Assembly (NCBI GenBank): GCA_035771165.1
Contig: JAWNZC010000302.1
Location: 118,501-182,500 of the forward strand
Direction of reading: 5' to 3'
Length of the DNA stretch: 64,000 nt
From: Paragorgia papillata
Taxonomy: Eukaryota; Cnidaria; Anthozoa; Scleralcyonacea; Coralliidae
This document shows positions 14,391-25,500 of this stretch, in pieces (position 1 is the stretch's first letter; every line of letters starts with the position of its first letter). The notes under the pieces were generated by a model. It did not search any database. It worked only from the letters and a program-made list of their open reading frames with translations, and was not told the origin of the DNA. The position numbers were made by a program, and so were the translations under genes.

Positions 14391-14951
14391 AGTCGAAAGG
14401 AGAGCACCAGAGTGGAACAGAAAGCACCAGAGTGGAACAGAGAGAACCAGAGTGAACAGAAAGCACCAGAGCGGAATGGAAACAACCAGAGTGGAATGGA
14501 AAGCACCATAGTGGAACAGAAAGCACCAGAGAAGAACAGAAAACACCAGTGTGGAACAGAAAGCACCAGAGTGGAACAGAAAGCACCAAAGTGGAACAGA
14601 AAGCACCAGAGTGGAACAGAAAGCCCCAGAGTGGAACATAAAGCATTAGTGTGGAACAGAAAGCACCAGAGTGGGACAGAAAGCACCAAAGTGGGACAGA
14701 AAGCACCAGAGTGGAACAGAAAGCACCAGAGTGGAACATAAAGCATTAGCGTGGAACAGAAAGCGCCAGAGTGGAACAGATAGCACCAGAGTGGAACAGA
14801 GGGCACCAGAGTCGAACAGAAAGCATCAGAGTGGAACAGAGAGCACAAGAGTGGAACAGAAAGCACCAAGAGCACCGGAATGGAACGGAAAGCACCCGAA
14901 TGGAACAGAAAGCACCAGAGTGGAACAGAGTGCATCAGAGTGGAACAGAAA

Positions 14952-15047
14952 CTGATCCCTCGGGAAACATTTAGTTTTGTTTTCCCTCGAGTCTCGATGT
15001 TTTAGACTCTCAGGAAAACAAAACTAACTGTTTCCCTCGGGAGCAGA
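14952..15047. repeat. Short foldback element at the satellite edge
   Basis: An imperfect inverted repeat directly abuts the last satellite monomer. The left arm runs TCCCTCGGGAAACATTTAG then TTTTGTTTTCC; the right arm is GGAAAACAAAACTAACTG then TTTCCCTCGGGA. The loop is about 25 bp. It looks like a small MITE or foldback. No target-site duplication can be read because one side is satellite. Confidence 0.75.
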
Positions 15048-16230
15048 TATTAAGTGTATATTATTATTATATTAACTTATTATTGAAGCTAATTTAAGGT
15101 TGCAGTGCATCATGGTTAATGTCCACCCACCATCTTCTTTTCCTGCTTGAATATTAATATTTTATTTTTAAAATAATAAAAATATATTTCACTAGCTACA
15201 TACTTGTGTAAACGAGATTTTCTTCAAAACATGTATTTCCTCTTTCTTGTTCTTTGGATAAAGATAAATTGCATCGGCAGAAATCTTAAAAAACAAATAA
15301 AAAACAATTAACTCAATTAATTGCCCAAATTAAGGTCTTCTAATGTCCTCAAGGAATTTGATATTTTATCGCTATTTTGGCTTGAAAAAATATGTATTTG
15401 AAAATAAAACCAGCAGGAATTTTACAGTAACACTAAAAAGCTTGAATTTAAATTGTTATAGACATATTCAAAGCATTTTAGTACTGCAAGAAAAGCGAGG
15501 GATACACGATAATTTGAAGTCTGAACATGTCCCACTAGCACGAGTTTCGCTTCTAATTTTCATTTCTAATTTTCCAAATTGAATCCTCTTTTTTTTTAAA
15601 AAACCTTTTATTCTTTTAGAATTTTAAACGAACCCTGGGCTCTCGAAAAAAGGGAAAGAAAACAAGAAAAAACAGGATTTAAAATCCAGGTTTTAAAATT
15701 GAAAGTCATTATTAAAACAGCTTCCGTTGTTTATCCTGAGTACGTAATTATCTCACCTGAGCGACAATACCAATCCATTTTGTTGACCCTCTTTTCCAAA
15801 TTAACTCTCCCATAGAAATGTTTTCAAAACATACTCTTCTCCGCCATTGCACACTTGAAACTATGCACTAGAATGGATACCTCAAAAGTATGCCTTTCAA
15901 TTATGCAAATGTATCGCTAAAATGTTTTTCCAAATGTGTTGTTAAACTCCAGTTTTAGTATTCTTCTAGATTTCTAGCTGGTCTAACTAAGAAAAAACTC
16001 TAATACTAGTCAGAAATCTGGTTTACAGCTTGGCTTTTAGGGAAAAACAATGTTTAACGAATGTTCGACCTTTTGAGTTATCCATTCTAGCCACGACTCT
16101 GAATTGGTGTTTCAATTAAGCCTTATCTATCCCTAGTTATCCTGCAATATCCCCTCATGCTCTTACATTCTACCTTGGGCTTTAAACTTTATAGTTGTTT
16201 GGGTGATTATTTCGTTATAAAACCATCAAT
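15048..16230. other. AT-rich intergenic DNA, no gene seen
   Basis: Low-GC sequence between the satellite and NAXE. Short ORFs here lack recognisable motifs. It contains the NAXE 5' flank, but I see no clear promoter motif. Confidence 0.6.
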
Positions 16231-16281
16231 CTTTTGCCTATTTTGCAAAGCCGTGCTGCTTTTCGTTGGCTTGGGAGAACA

Positions 16282-18182
16282 ATGAAGTATTTAACGCAAG
16301 AAGAAGCGCAAAATATTGATCAGGAATTGTTTAATAAGTATGCATTTAGCGTTGATCAATTGATGGAGCTCGCTGGATTGAGTGTGGCTGTGGCGTTGTG
16401 CAAGGCTTACCCAATGGTGGAGTCGTAATCAAATAACGTCTTGGTTTGCTGTGGACCTGGAAATAATGGTGGAGATGGTTTAGTTGCTGCTAGACATCTG
16501 AAAATGTTGTACCACCATTTATATAATTATCACCACCACTACGATACTATTCCCATCAACATAACTACCACCACCATTATTTCTACCACCATGACCACTG
16601 TCATCACCACGATTTCCATCAGCATGACCACTGTTATCACCATCACTAATATTTCCATCAGCATGATCACCACCACCATAACCATTTCTACCTCCATCAC
16701 CATGATCACTATTCCTACCTCCATCACCATAATCACCATCACTATTCCTACCATCACCATGAGCATGATCAGTCTTCACCACCACTACTATTTCCACCAT
16801 TTTCTGACACTTATTTGACAGCTTTAATTCTGAAGCTTATTTTCTCTTTCTTCCATCCACCATCACCACTGTCATCACCACCACAAGTAATACCATCCTC
16901 ACCCTAACAAAGCATATTTCAACTCTTCCAGGGCTATATACACCAGAGATTTTCTACCCAAGGAGAACAGACCGTCAACTCTACAAGAACCTTGTCACTC
17001 AATGCACACTAAAGGAGATACCATTTCTCCCAGATCTTCCCTCAGCTACAGATATTAATACAAAATACAAGTTCATTGTTGATGCCATCTTTGGATTTAG
17101 TTTTAAAGGCAGTATACGTGAACCTTTTGGCACTGTCATCAAAACATTAAAAGATGTACACACTCCATTATGCTCAGTTGATGTTCCTTCAGGCAAGGGT
17201 TGAAGAATATTGCAATATACACACACACCCCTGCGTATCCTATCCTCCCTTCCCCTAACCTCATATACCCAAATTCGTCACTACAATGCTCCTGAGTAGT
17301 GGAGTACAGGATGGAGCTTGGGTAGAATGATACTTGCCTTCATCCCTATCTTTCCCTTCCCTTCACATCTTCCTCCCTTTTCCCTATTTCCTCTTCTTTC
17401 TTTCTTTCATTCCTTCCTTCATACATTCATTCCCTCCCTCCCTCCTCCAACCACTGATCTGAAAAATAGGACTTTATGGTGGCCATGTTGGAGTGACCAC
17501 CTAACAACTGCTGTGGCGTTGCACACATGTTGGAGGGCATTCTGACATTTTCTATTTAATGTTAGTGAAGGGACATATTGGTTGGACAGTTATTTGATGT
17601 CGGTCAGTTTTGCTTTTCCTCTCAGATTAGCCATTGAATTTGTAATGAGGTCACTCCAATATGGCCACCATTGGCTCTAATTATCTGGTGAGAAATGCCA
17701 ACTGTGAAGCGTCAAATTAAGTTCAGGTTTTTGTGCATTTATGGTTAGCAAAGTAAATATATTGACCAGGCTCTAAACCCATTTTGCAAGTATCGCAGTT
17801 TCTAATGATCTCTGGTCAATGCAAATTATTATGCTGGCTTCAAAATCAGCTCATCCGACACTGTCAATAGAAAACTCGATCCCGTCCGATTTTTCAGATC
17901 AGTGCCTCCAACACACCTAATACACTGAAACCATTTTTTTCAGGTTGGGATATTGAAAAGTGTGCTCCAGATGGCCTTCAACCTGACTTTCTTATATCCC
18001 TCACAGCTCCCAAGCTTTGTGCAAAACTTTTCAAAGGAAGCTATCACTATATTGGGGGACGCTTTATCCCAAAGAGTCTCATTGAGAAGTACCAATTAGA
18101 ATTACATGTACCTGGTTATCCTGGAACAGAATGCAGCCTGTGTTCTTCTGGAATAATCAAAATATTCACCAACTGTTGTTAG
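16282..18182 (+). CDS. NAD(P)H-hydrate epimerase (NAXE / YjeF_N family), three exons
   Basis: Exons 16,282-16,508, 16,932-17,192 and 17,944-18,182 give about 241 residues, close to the human protein without its targeting peptide. The enzyme epimerises damaged NAD(P)HX for the NAXD dehydratase. Visible family motifs are [30 protein letters not shown], the phosphate-binding [42 protein letters not shown] and [15 protein letters not shown] 16,282 is the first methionine; the frame stays open upstream to 16,234, so a targeting segment could lie 5'. Intron 2 uses a GC donor (TCAG|GCAAGG at 17,193). Oddities: an in-frame TAA at 16,426-16,428, and exons 1 and 2 join one base out of phase, with an extra G near 16,932 as the simplest reading. 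The C-terminus after YPGTEC differs from vertebrates. Either assembly error or early decay is possible. Confidence 0.88.
16519..16930. repeat. (ACC/ATC)n microsatellite in NAXE intron 1
   Basis: Imperfect CCACCATCACC trinucleotide tract fills most of NAXE intron 1, about 16,530-16,800 with a further short patch at 16,860-16,890. His-, Thr- or Met-rich ORFs across it are not genes. Confidence 0.85.
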
Positions 18183-18255
18183 ACCTGCACAAAAAATGCT
18201 TTATTTATGGCAACCCTTAGAGTAACCAGCTGTGTACAGCCTGAATATACACCTA

Positions 18256-18514
18256 TAATTCAGTCTGTGAAAACTTGTGCAATACCTTGTTGACCCAGCC
18301 GTGCTGAGCTTCTCAGATCTGAGGAGTAGATTTTTATTGTCCAAATCACAAGCCCTGTCTTATTCCAGTTACAATTGGTTCTCTAGGAATTCTTGTGAGA
18401 TCAAACAAACAATTATGAATCAATGAGTATTAAAGCACCCATAATCTACTTCTCAGATCTGAGAAGCTCAGTGGGGGGTTGACAAGCTATCATGTGAGTT
18501 TTCAGACTGAATTA
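18256..18514. repeat. Foldback element downstream of NAXE
   Basis: Inverted repeat: AATTCAGTCTGTGAAAACTTG at the left is answered by GAGTTTTCAGACTGAATTA at the right, with inner arms CTGAGCTTCTCAGATCTGAG and CTTCTCAGATCTGAGAAGCTC. It is a MITE-like hairpin of about 260 bp just 3' of the NAXE stop. Confidence 0.7.
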
Positions 18515-19870
18515 CCCTTAGAGTAGACCATGCTGACATTTACCCCAATTTTGCAAACTGTATTTTCTAACAAATAATTGATTACATAAATAATACAATT
18601 ATGAATAAAAAGTTTTCCTTTTTTGACAAACAATTTACTAATGATTATCATAATAATTACAATTTTCAGATAAAACAGTTTACAGTCGCTTGCACCTAAA
18701 ACATGTTCTATTTCAATGTCAAACGTAAAAGTTTTCCTTGGAAACATATTATATTTCCCTTCAATATGTACATGTTTGTGCTCTTAGCCAATCACATGGT
18801 GTCAATATTCTTGAAAACGGTCAACTTTTGAACCTGTTTTGATGGGTGATGTTTCCACTTACCCGTAGGTGCAAACAACAGTATCTACAGTTCACACAAC
18901 AGCTCAACAGAACTTAAATATCAACTTACATGTAATTATTGGATTAATTAGAAATTTTGCCTTTTAATAAAAAAACCTTTGCTCTGTATTGTGAAAAGAT
19001 AGTCTGTAATACTCTATTTATTTTAATAAATAAAAAAAAAATTCCATAAGAAAGCAGGAATAAAAGTTGTCAGTCCATATATTGATATAATAATATATAT
19101 TTCAAAAACTCATTAATAATTCATGAGGAAAACACAAAGGAAATCAGTACCATGTCCGTGGTTTTACACCTGATAAAACCTCCTGATGTCAGAAAGAATA
19201 CTAATGAACATACAATTTTATATAAAGAATACTAATGAACATACAATTTTATATAAAGAATACTAATGAACATAACATCCAATAACGAATCATTTTTGAA
19301 GCCATTCAAAACACTCGCATCACGTGTTTTAAATATTACATAGATATACCTCACAGGTGCTTTTCATGCAATCTGATTGGTTCCCCTAGCTTGGGATATC
19401 CTGCACTATTCACCTGCAGGCAAAGCAAAATGGCAGCCAGTTTTACTTTGTTTACCGAAGCAGAATATTTTGAACAAGGCTGATGTAGTAGGCTAACGAG
19501 AAAAGTCAACAAAATTAAGTGGGAGAATATCGAGTACACCAAGTTGCTAGCAGCCACGTCTTGTGTAGAAATCCAAAAAAAATATAAGAAGGTTAAACTT
19601 GTTATTTCATTTATGAGGTATATGCTGAAACTATTATTCACCTCAGTGTCAGTAAATAGTAAATATCTAGCACTATTCACCTCCACTTCAGTGAATAATT
19701 GTTAATTATTAAGGAAGTTTTAATTATTAAGTTAATTGTTAATAATGGTTAATAGTAGTCATCTAGTACATAACTAAAGTTCACACAACATGTAACTAAA
19801 AAGTTCACTCAACGCAACAACTACTTATCTTGGCAACCAAATGGCTGCCTAAAATTAAATCGTACATCTT
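18515..19870. other. AT-rich intergenic DNA, no gene recognised
   Basis: It contains a three-copy, roughly 31-bp tandem repeat (AATACTAATGAACATACAAT core) at about 19,193-19,275, and a degenerate pair of GCACTATTCACCT boxes around 19,400 and 19,670. No coding signal is seen. Confidence 0.55.
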
Positions 19871-19874
19871 TCAG

Positions 19875-20714
19875 TTATTCTTCTTTTTCGTTCTCCTTCA
19901 CGATCAGAAAAATTTGTTTCATGTCATCCAGGCTCTTGTAGATGTTGTTTATGAACCTTTCAGAATCAGTTTTTATCGAGGATCTCTTGGAAGATACATG
20001 AAAGAAGAAATACTTGTCGTTTGGTACCATGTACGACACACCATAACCATCGTCTGCCACAGGACCAAATCCACCTCCAGGACATATCTATCAAGAATGA
20101 ACAAAACATGGTTAACTCTTTTCTAAAGAAACACTAAACTTAACTCATTGCTGCCTAGGATGTCTGAGGGTTCTCTCTTTGATGAGTAAAATCACCTGGT
20201 GTTAAACAGAGTAAAACAATAAAGGGACCATTTTTGACCAGCTCAGGCAGGAATGGGTCAATCACTTGTTAACTCATTGCTGCCTAGGATGTCTGAGGGT
20301 TCTCTCTTTGATGAGTAAAATCATCTGGGCCCGGTTGTATAAAACTTTTAATCATGATTTAATCACCTTTTGGGTGATTAAATCGTAGTTAAAGTCTCAA
20401 ACAGTGGTCCTGATTGGCTAGAATTAAGCCCTAATCATGATTAAAGTTAATCACTTTTTTATACAACCGGGCCCTGGTGTTAGACAGAGTAAAACAATAA
20501 AGGGACCATTTTTGGCCAGCTCAGGCAGCAATGGGTTAACAAGTGATTAATCCATCCCTGCCTAGGACGTCTGTCTGAGGGTTCTCCCTTAGCTTATGAT
20601 ACCTACCAGATCATGGTCCAAGACTGGGTCAGATATATAGCAAGCAGGGATTGCGACAGTTTGTTGTTGAGGTTGTTGACTGGTTGATAAAGTCCATGGT
20701 AAGGTTAATGCTCG
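19875..20714 (-). CDS. Carnitine O-palmitoyltransferase 1-like, last two exons only
   Basis: The penultimate exon 20,607-20,714 (36 codons, phase 0) reads PWTLSTSQQPQQQTVAIPAC, matching the PW.LSTSQTPQQQ stretch of CPT1. The last exon 19,875-20,087 reads CPGGGFGPVADDGYGVSYMV, then FFFHVSSKRSS, TDSERFINNIYKSLDDMK, and stops at TAA 19,875. The GGGFGPVADDGYGVSY block is characteristic of CPT1 rather than CPT2. Both splice sites are good (CTG|GTAGGT; TTGATAG|ATA). CPT1 transfers long-chain acyl groups to carnitine at the mitochondrial outer membrane. Upstream exons, which carry the catalytic His, should lie at higher coordinates, but none was recognised before SNAPC5 or inside its introns. The gene here looks truncated, or its 5' part is elsewhere. 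Confidence 0.83.
20138..20600 (+). repeat. Dispersed ~130-bp repeat, tandem copies
   Basis: Unit starts AACTCATTGCTGCCTAGGAT, passes GAGTAAAATCATCTGGTGTT and AGACAGAGTAAAACAATAAA, and ends near CAGGAATGGGTTAATCACTT. Two copies plus a fragment are here. The family recurs at 33,787-34,310 and, inverted, at 49,535-49,775. The second copy is interrupted by a foldback at 20,329. Confidence 0.9.
20329..20473. mobile_element. MITE with CTGG target-site duplication
   Basis: Terminal inverted repeats GCCCGGTTGTATAAAA and TTTTTATACAACCGGGCC bound a 145-bp element. It interrupts ATCTGGTGTTAG of the host repeat and leaves CTGG on both sides (20,325-20,328 and 20,474-20,477). Uninterrupted sister copies at 33,850 and 33,970 show the empty site. 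Internal sequence is also palindromic (AATCATGATT). Confidence 0.88.
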
Positions 20715-20889
20715 CTTTAAGAACTCACAATCCTAAAAAGATTGAAAGGTCAAGGAAGGAAGAAACAAAAGAAATAGAAGGGAAGGAAAGGAAAGGGAAA
20801 GGAAGGAAGGGAAAGAAGGAAATGAAAGGAAAGAAAGAAGACAGACAGACAGTTGTTGTTGTGTACAGAAGCAGGGTAAGCAAAATTTT

Positions 20890-21345
20890 GTCACAGGCCG
20901 GGGTGGTAAAAAAATCTCAAAATTTTTTTCACAGGGCTGGGGTGGTCAAAAAATCTCAAAATTTTGTCGCAGGGCAGGGGTGGTAAAAAAATCTCAAAAT
21001 TTCATTGCAGGGCCGGGGTGGTCAAAAAATCTCAAAATTTTGTCGCCGGGCCGGGGTGGTCAAAAAATCTCAAAATATTGTTGCAGGGCCGGGGTGGTCA
21101 AAAAATCTCAAAATATTGTCACAGGGCCAGGGTGGTCAAAAAATCTCAAAATTTTGTTGCCGGGTCGGGGTGGTCAAAACATCTCAAAATTTTGTCGCAG
21201 GGCCAGGGTAGTCAAAACATCTCAAAATTTTGTCGCAGGGCCAGGGTGGTCAAAAAATCTCAAAATTTTGTTGCAGGGCTGGGGTGGTAAAAAAATCTCA
21301 AAATTGTGTTGCAGGTCCGGGGTGGGCAGAAAATCTCAAAATTTT
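20890..21345. repeat. ~38-bp minisatellite
   Basis: About 11-12 copies of GCAGGGCCGGGGTGGTCAAA followed by AAATCTCAAAATTTTGT. Frames across it translate to repeated WSKNLKIL/VVKKSQNF peptides, which are artefacts. Confidence 0.93.
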
Positions 21346-21865
21346 GTGGAACCCCCACCTTACCACCTAAGTTTACTGCCCCCAAGTTTACAAAGCATGA
21401 TCACTAGAGAAGCTTGTGGGAATGCGCAGTAAAGTTTAATTCGTGATTTAGCGCAGTCCCAAAGGGCAAAGAGTCATCCCATCTAACTTTTACGCCTAAA
21501 CAGCAGTCTAGCGAAAGCGTGTGTAATATAACTTTGAATTCTAACCAGATACTTACGTTTCCCCGCAAGCCGACCAAGCCAGTCTTCGACACAAAGTCTC
21601 TACTCAGTACTCTCTACTCTCTAGTACAAAGCAATGCACTATAAAAGCAAAAAATATAGTTTCTCCATTACAATTTGCATGAAACTTTGGTCACTAGACT
21701 AAAGCTTGTAACATTCTTACGTTCGAACATTCTTCGACGTGAAAAGTCGAGTTAATTTGTAAAAATATAAAGCTTCTTGTTCGGCGCAGATTTTCAAACA
21801 TGGCCGCCATATTTTGAATTTTGAGAGCTCGTACCCAGTCCTACCTCTCTCCTCTCAGTATTTAG
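21346..21865. other. Intergenic region upstream of SNAPC5, no gene recognised
   Basis: Mixed-composition DNA with a short open frame on the minus strand (21,404-21,592) that has no recognisable motif. Confidence 0.45.
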
Positions 21866-22483
21866 CACAGGGAGCCCAACTCTGACGCCTGTAGTTGTGT
21901 TTCTCTGTGTTTTATTCATACATTATGGAAATTCTGATGTTTTATTTAATGATGTCTCACGAGAGACCGCGGTGCTTGCTGAAAGCTGAGACCAAGCTCA
22001 TGTAAATAGCGTACAGCCGAGCTGCTATTAATAGCACAAAAAGCGGACAAACAAAGCAAAATTGACTTTCAAATGATTGCAAATGAGCCATTATCTATTG
22101 TTCGGACTGCAACAATTGTGGGTAAAGGCGGACAAACATCATGAATCCTGACGTCATCACGATGGAGCGCTATTGAAACTCGAAACAGCTGCCACGTGAA
22201 TACGCGTCACGATCACTGAAAGCTGAGACGACGGAACACTCGACAACCGCGGTTATGCCGGCACACGAGTGTTCTGTCGTCTCAGCTTGCAGTGATCATC
22301 ACGCGTATTCACGTGGCGGCTGTTTCGAGTTTCAAATTACCGCGCGTGCAATTTACATGAGCGGCGCGGTCTCAGCTTTCCGCAAGCACCGCGGTCTCAT
22401 GAAACATCATTTCAGAATTTCGATAATATATGAATAAAACAGAAACATACCACATTGCAGGCATCGGAGTTGGGCCCCCTGTG
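21866..22483. mobile_element. 618-bp foldback element with TATTTAG duplication
   Basis: Termini CACAGGGAGCCCAACTC and GAGTTGGGCCCCCTGTG are inverted repeats. The arms continue inward, with GAGACCGCGGTGCTTGC answered by GCAAGCACCGCGGTCTC, so almost the whole element folds back. TATTTAG stands at both flanks (21,859-21,865; 22,484-22,490), possibly 8 bp with the preceding G. Duplication length and termini are hAT-like; no transposase is present. It ends 107 bp before the SNAPC5 start codon. Confidence 0.83.
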
Positions 22484-22589
22484 TATTTAGTCTACTTCCA
22501 GGAAATACTTGGTATAAGTGAAATATAGTAGATTTGACCTACTTTTATCGAATACTTTATGTAAGACTACATGTCCAACTTAATTCAAA

Positions 22590-25500
22590 ATGGCGGACAA
22601 ACAAGCTGCTTCACATTTAGAAGATGAACTCGCAAAAGAAGAGGTTTTACTCAGGAATATCAAGGCAAAATTAATGGACCAATTGCAAAGACTGAAAGTA
22701 AGTTAAAGTGCCTATGAAACGAAAATTACGTTTGTCTTAATATTTAAAAGAACACTTAATAAAATGATAGAGTAACATCTTTTGCAGTTTTTGGTTTCCT
22801 TGCTTCGTTCTTGAGATATTTCAGTTTGTTTGATATGTAAATTTAACTTATAAGATATCTTTACGTCACTCTTTGCATAATGACTTATCGCAAAACATTA
22901 TATATCTTTGTTCTTGTCAAACAAAAACACTTAAAATTTAGACTGTTGTAGGAGAAACACTCGCACTGTTACTGTGATGTATTAAAAATAGGCATGTCCA
23001 GACATGCATGTATCTACTGCGTTCAATCATGCCTATAGCTACTATGGTAAAAACAATGTTGTAATTACTGTATGTACTTGTAGTGACCTTGTATTCAGAG
23101 CTGAACAAGATTTTTGTCAATGCTAGCCATGCTGTGTTTTTACCTTAAGAAAGGAACTCAGCGTAAAGCCAGCAAAGCACAGGAGGTTGAGCACTAACAA
23201 CTCTACTCATATCCGGCACAGAAGCATGAGTCCCAAGCCCATGCAGATATGTGCATGGTCACCCATTCAAATATTAACTCAATCAAATTGGGTTTCACTT
23301 AGGTCCTCGTGGTGAGAGGCTGTGTGATAATAGCTTGACTACTAAAGCTATGGTACTATTTAAAACCTATCATAATAAAGTATGGTTATTATTTTATTCT
23401 TTGTTTTGATTGGCTCTGAAGGCATTCTTTTGTTAACTTACCTTACATTACATTACCTTACACGGACGACAGCAATGTATCTACTCACGCATGTGCAGTA
23501 GATACAAAAAGTTATCTTATAAGTCAAATTTGTATATCAAACTAACTGAAATATCTCAAAAACAAAGCAAGGAAACAAAAATCTACAAAATATGTTATAT
23601 TGTCATTTTAAGTGTTCTTTTCAAGTAAGCCAAACTTAATTTTCGTTTCATAGCCACTTTAAGGGGTAATATTAAATATCAGTATTAATAGCTCTATAAT
23701 TTAATTTAATTAAATAATTTATATTCTGTTGATGTACTGTACTACTGTAGGTTGAAGAGCTGGCATTAACACAATATCTATCTTTGTCAAGTGGATCAAA
23801 TAATCAAACTACCTCAACAGTCTCATATTTCTCGACACAGGTGAAGTATAACAGAGCAATGCATGATTCACACAAACCATTACATATATCTTATTAGATG
23901 TTTTGGTGTAATATCACTGTATATTTTTACTAGTTGTACTGTATTTTGACGAGCCCACAGGTTGAGTCAAAATACAAACAACGAGTAAAAATAAACAGCG
24001 ATACTACACACCAAAACATCTAATAAGAGATTTATTATACAACTGCTCTGATCAACAAATTTTTATGGAAAAAGGAAACTTTAAAAAGGCCAGAGAAGTG
24101 TGACTTGCGCGAAGACAAAATAATAAGCATACTGTACATGAAGTAGTCTCCCATGTGATAAATTTGATTGGCTAACAATCCAAACAAACAGTGCAAATAA
24201 CTAACTATCCAAATGTCACTGTATATTTGCACTCATTTTTAGCATTATTTGGACTCTCACTGCAAAAATTAGACTCTCAACAAAATTAGGTATGTAATTT
24301 ATGGCTTTCAGATTACTCTTGAATACTTGCCTCAAAATGCAGGAAATAGCTGTGTTTCAGAGACCCGAGAAATCAAAAATTTTCCAGGGGGCATTCCATG
24401 CCCCCAGACCCCCCTAGGAGATTGATGCCACTGCAAATTTGTCGTCAAAATTAGTCGTCCAAATTTGTTGTCAAGCTTCAGCGAGTCTCAAGATTTTAGC
24501 AATCTTCTCGATAGACTATTAAACCACAATAAAAATCTGGTTTACCACCTAGCTTTTTGGAAAAACATATTTGATGACATATTTTAGAAAAGCCGTAAAA
24601 AGACTGAATGTGTCCCTTTGGGTCATTCCTTTTAACCTGCATGAGCAGCTTCATGGAGGAGAATTGTTGGTTTTCTCTTGTGCCTCGAGGCTTTTACACC
24701 AGGCTCTCTGGTTTTCCTCCCTCCACAAAATCAACACCATAGTTTCCCCAGTTAATACTACAAACTAGTTCCATCAAGGGATGAGGGTCATTGAGTTATC
24801 AGTATCTAAATACTGCCATATGTTACCCACAATAAACAAAGTTACTTTACATAGAGCAAAGTGAAAAGAATAACGAAATACTGACGTTTCAAGCAGAGCC
24901 CTTCATCAGAGTAAAAACCTAGAGCGTTATGTAGACAGTGTTTTAGATAGAGCAAAGTGAAAAGATGGTAAACTGCTGAGAATAGTTTTAATAACGAAAT
25001 ACTGACGTTTCAAGCAGAGTCCTTCATCAGAGTTAAAACTAAAGTGTTGTGTAGGCAGTGTTTTAGATATAGCAAAGTGAAAAGATGGTAAACTGCTGAG
25101 AATAGTTTTAATAACAAAATACTGACGTTTCAAGCAGAGTCCTTCATCAGAGTAAAAACTAGAGTGTTGTGTAGGCAGTGTTTTAGATAGAGCAAAGTGA
25201 AAAGATGGTAAACTGCTGAGAATAGTTTTAATAACGAAATACCGACGTTTCAAGCAGAGTCCTTCATCAGAGTTAAAACTAAAGTGTTGTGTAGGCAGTG
25301 TTTTAGATATACATGTAGCAAAGTGAAAAGATGGTAAACTGCTGAGAATAGTTTTAATAAGGAAATACTGATGTTTCAAGCAGAGTCCTTCATCAGAGTA
25401 AAAACTAGAGTGCTGTGTAGGCAGTGTTTTAGATAGAGCAAAGTGAAAAGATGGTAAACTGCTGAGAATAGTTTTAATAACGAAATACTGATGTTTCAAG

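Larger units (their letters stand above)
1..14950. repeat. 20-bp satellite array with higher-order repeats
   Basis: A continuous tandem array of a 20-bp monomer, AGAGCACCAGAGTGGAACAG, with a common variant starting AAAG. About 745 monomers are visible and the array runs off the left edge. Variants such as GCATTAGCGTGGAACA, ACCACCGTCGAAAGG and CGCCAGAGTGCAACATAG are reused in fixed order, which shows higher-order structure. Because 20 is not a multiple of 3 and the monomer has no stop on either strand, every frame reads the same 20-residue peptide (EQRAPEWNRKHQSGTESTRV on +, a FHSGAF/STLVLS/PLWC pattern on -). The many long ORFs are therefore not evidence of coding. Confidence 0.97.

Noticed and set aside
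1..14950. Possible CRISPR array
   Set aside because: The 20-bp repeats are contiguous with no unique spacers, and the window is eukaryotic.
1..14955. Dozens of long ORFs (up to ~800 codons) on both strands
   Set aside because: All are readings of the stop-free 20-bp satellite monomer; they overlap in every frame and show no gene structure.
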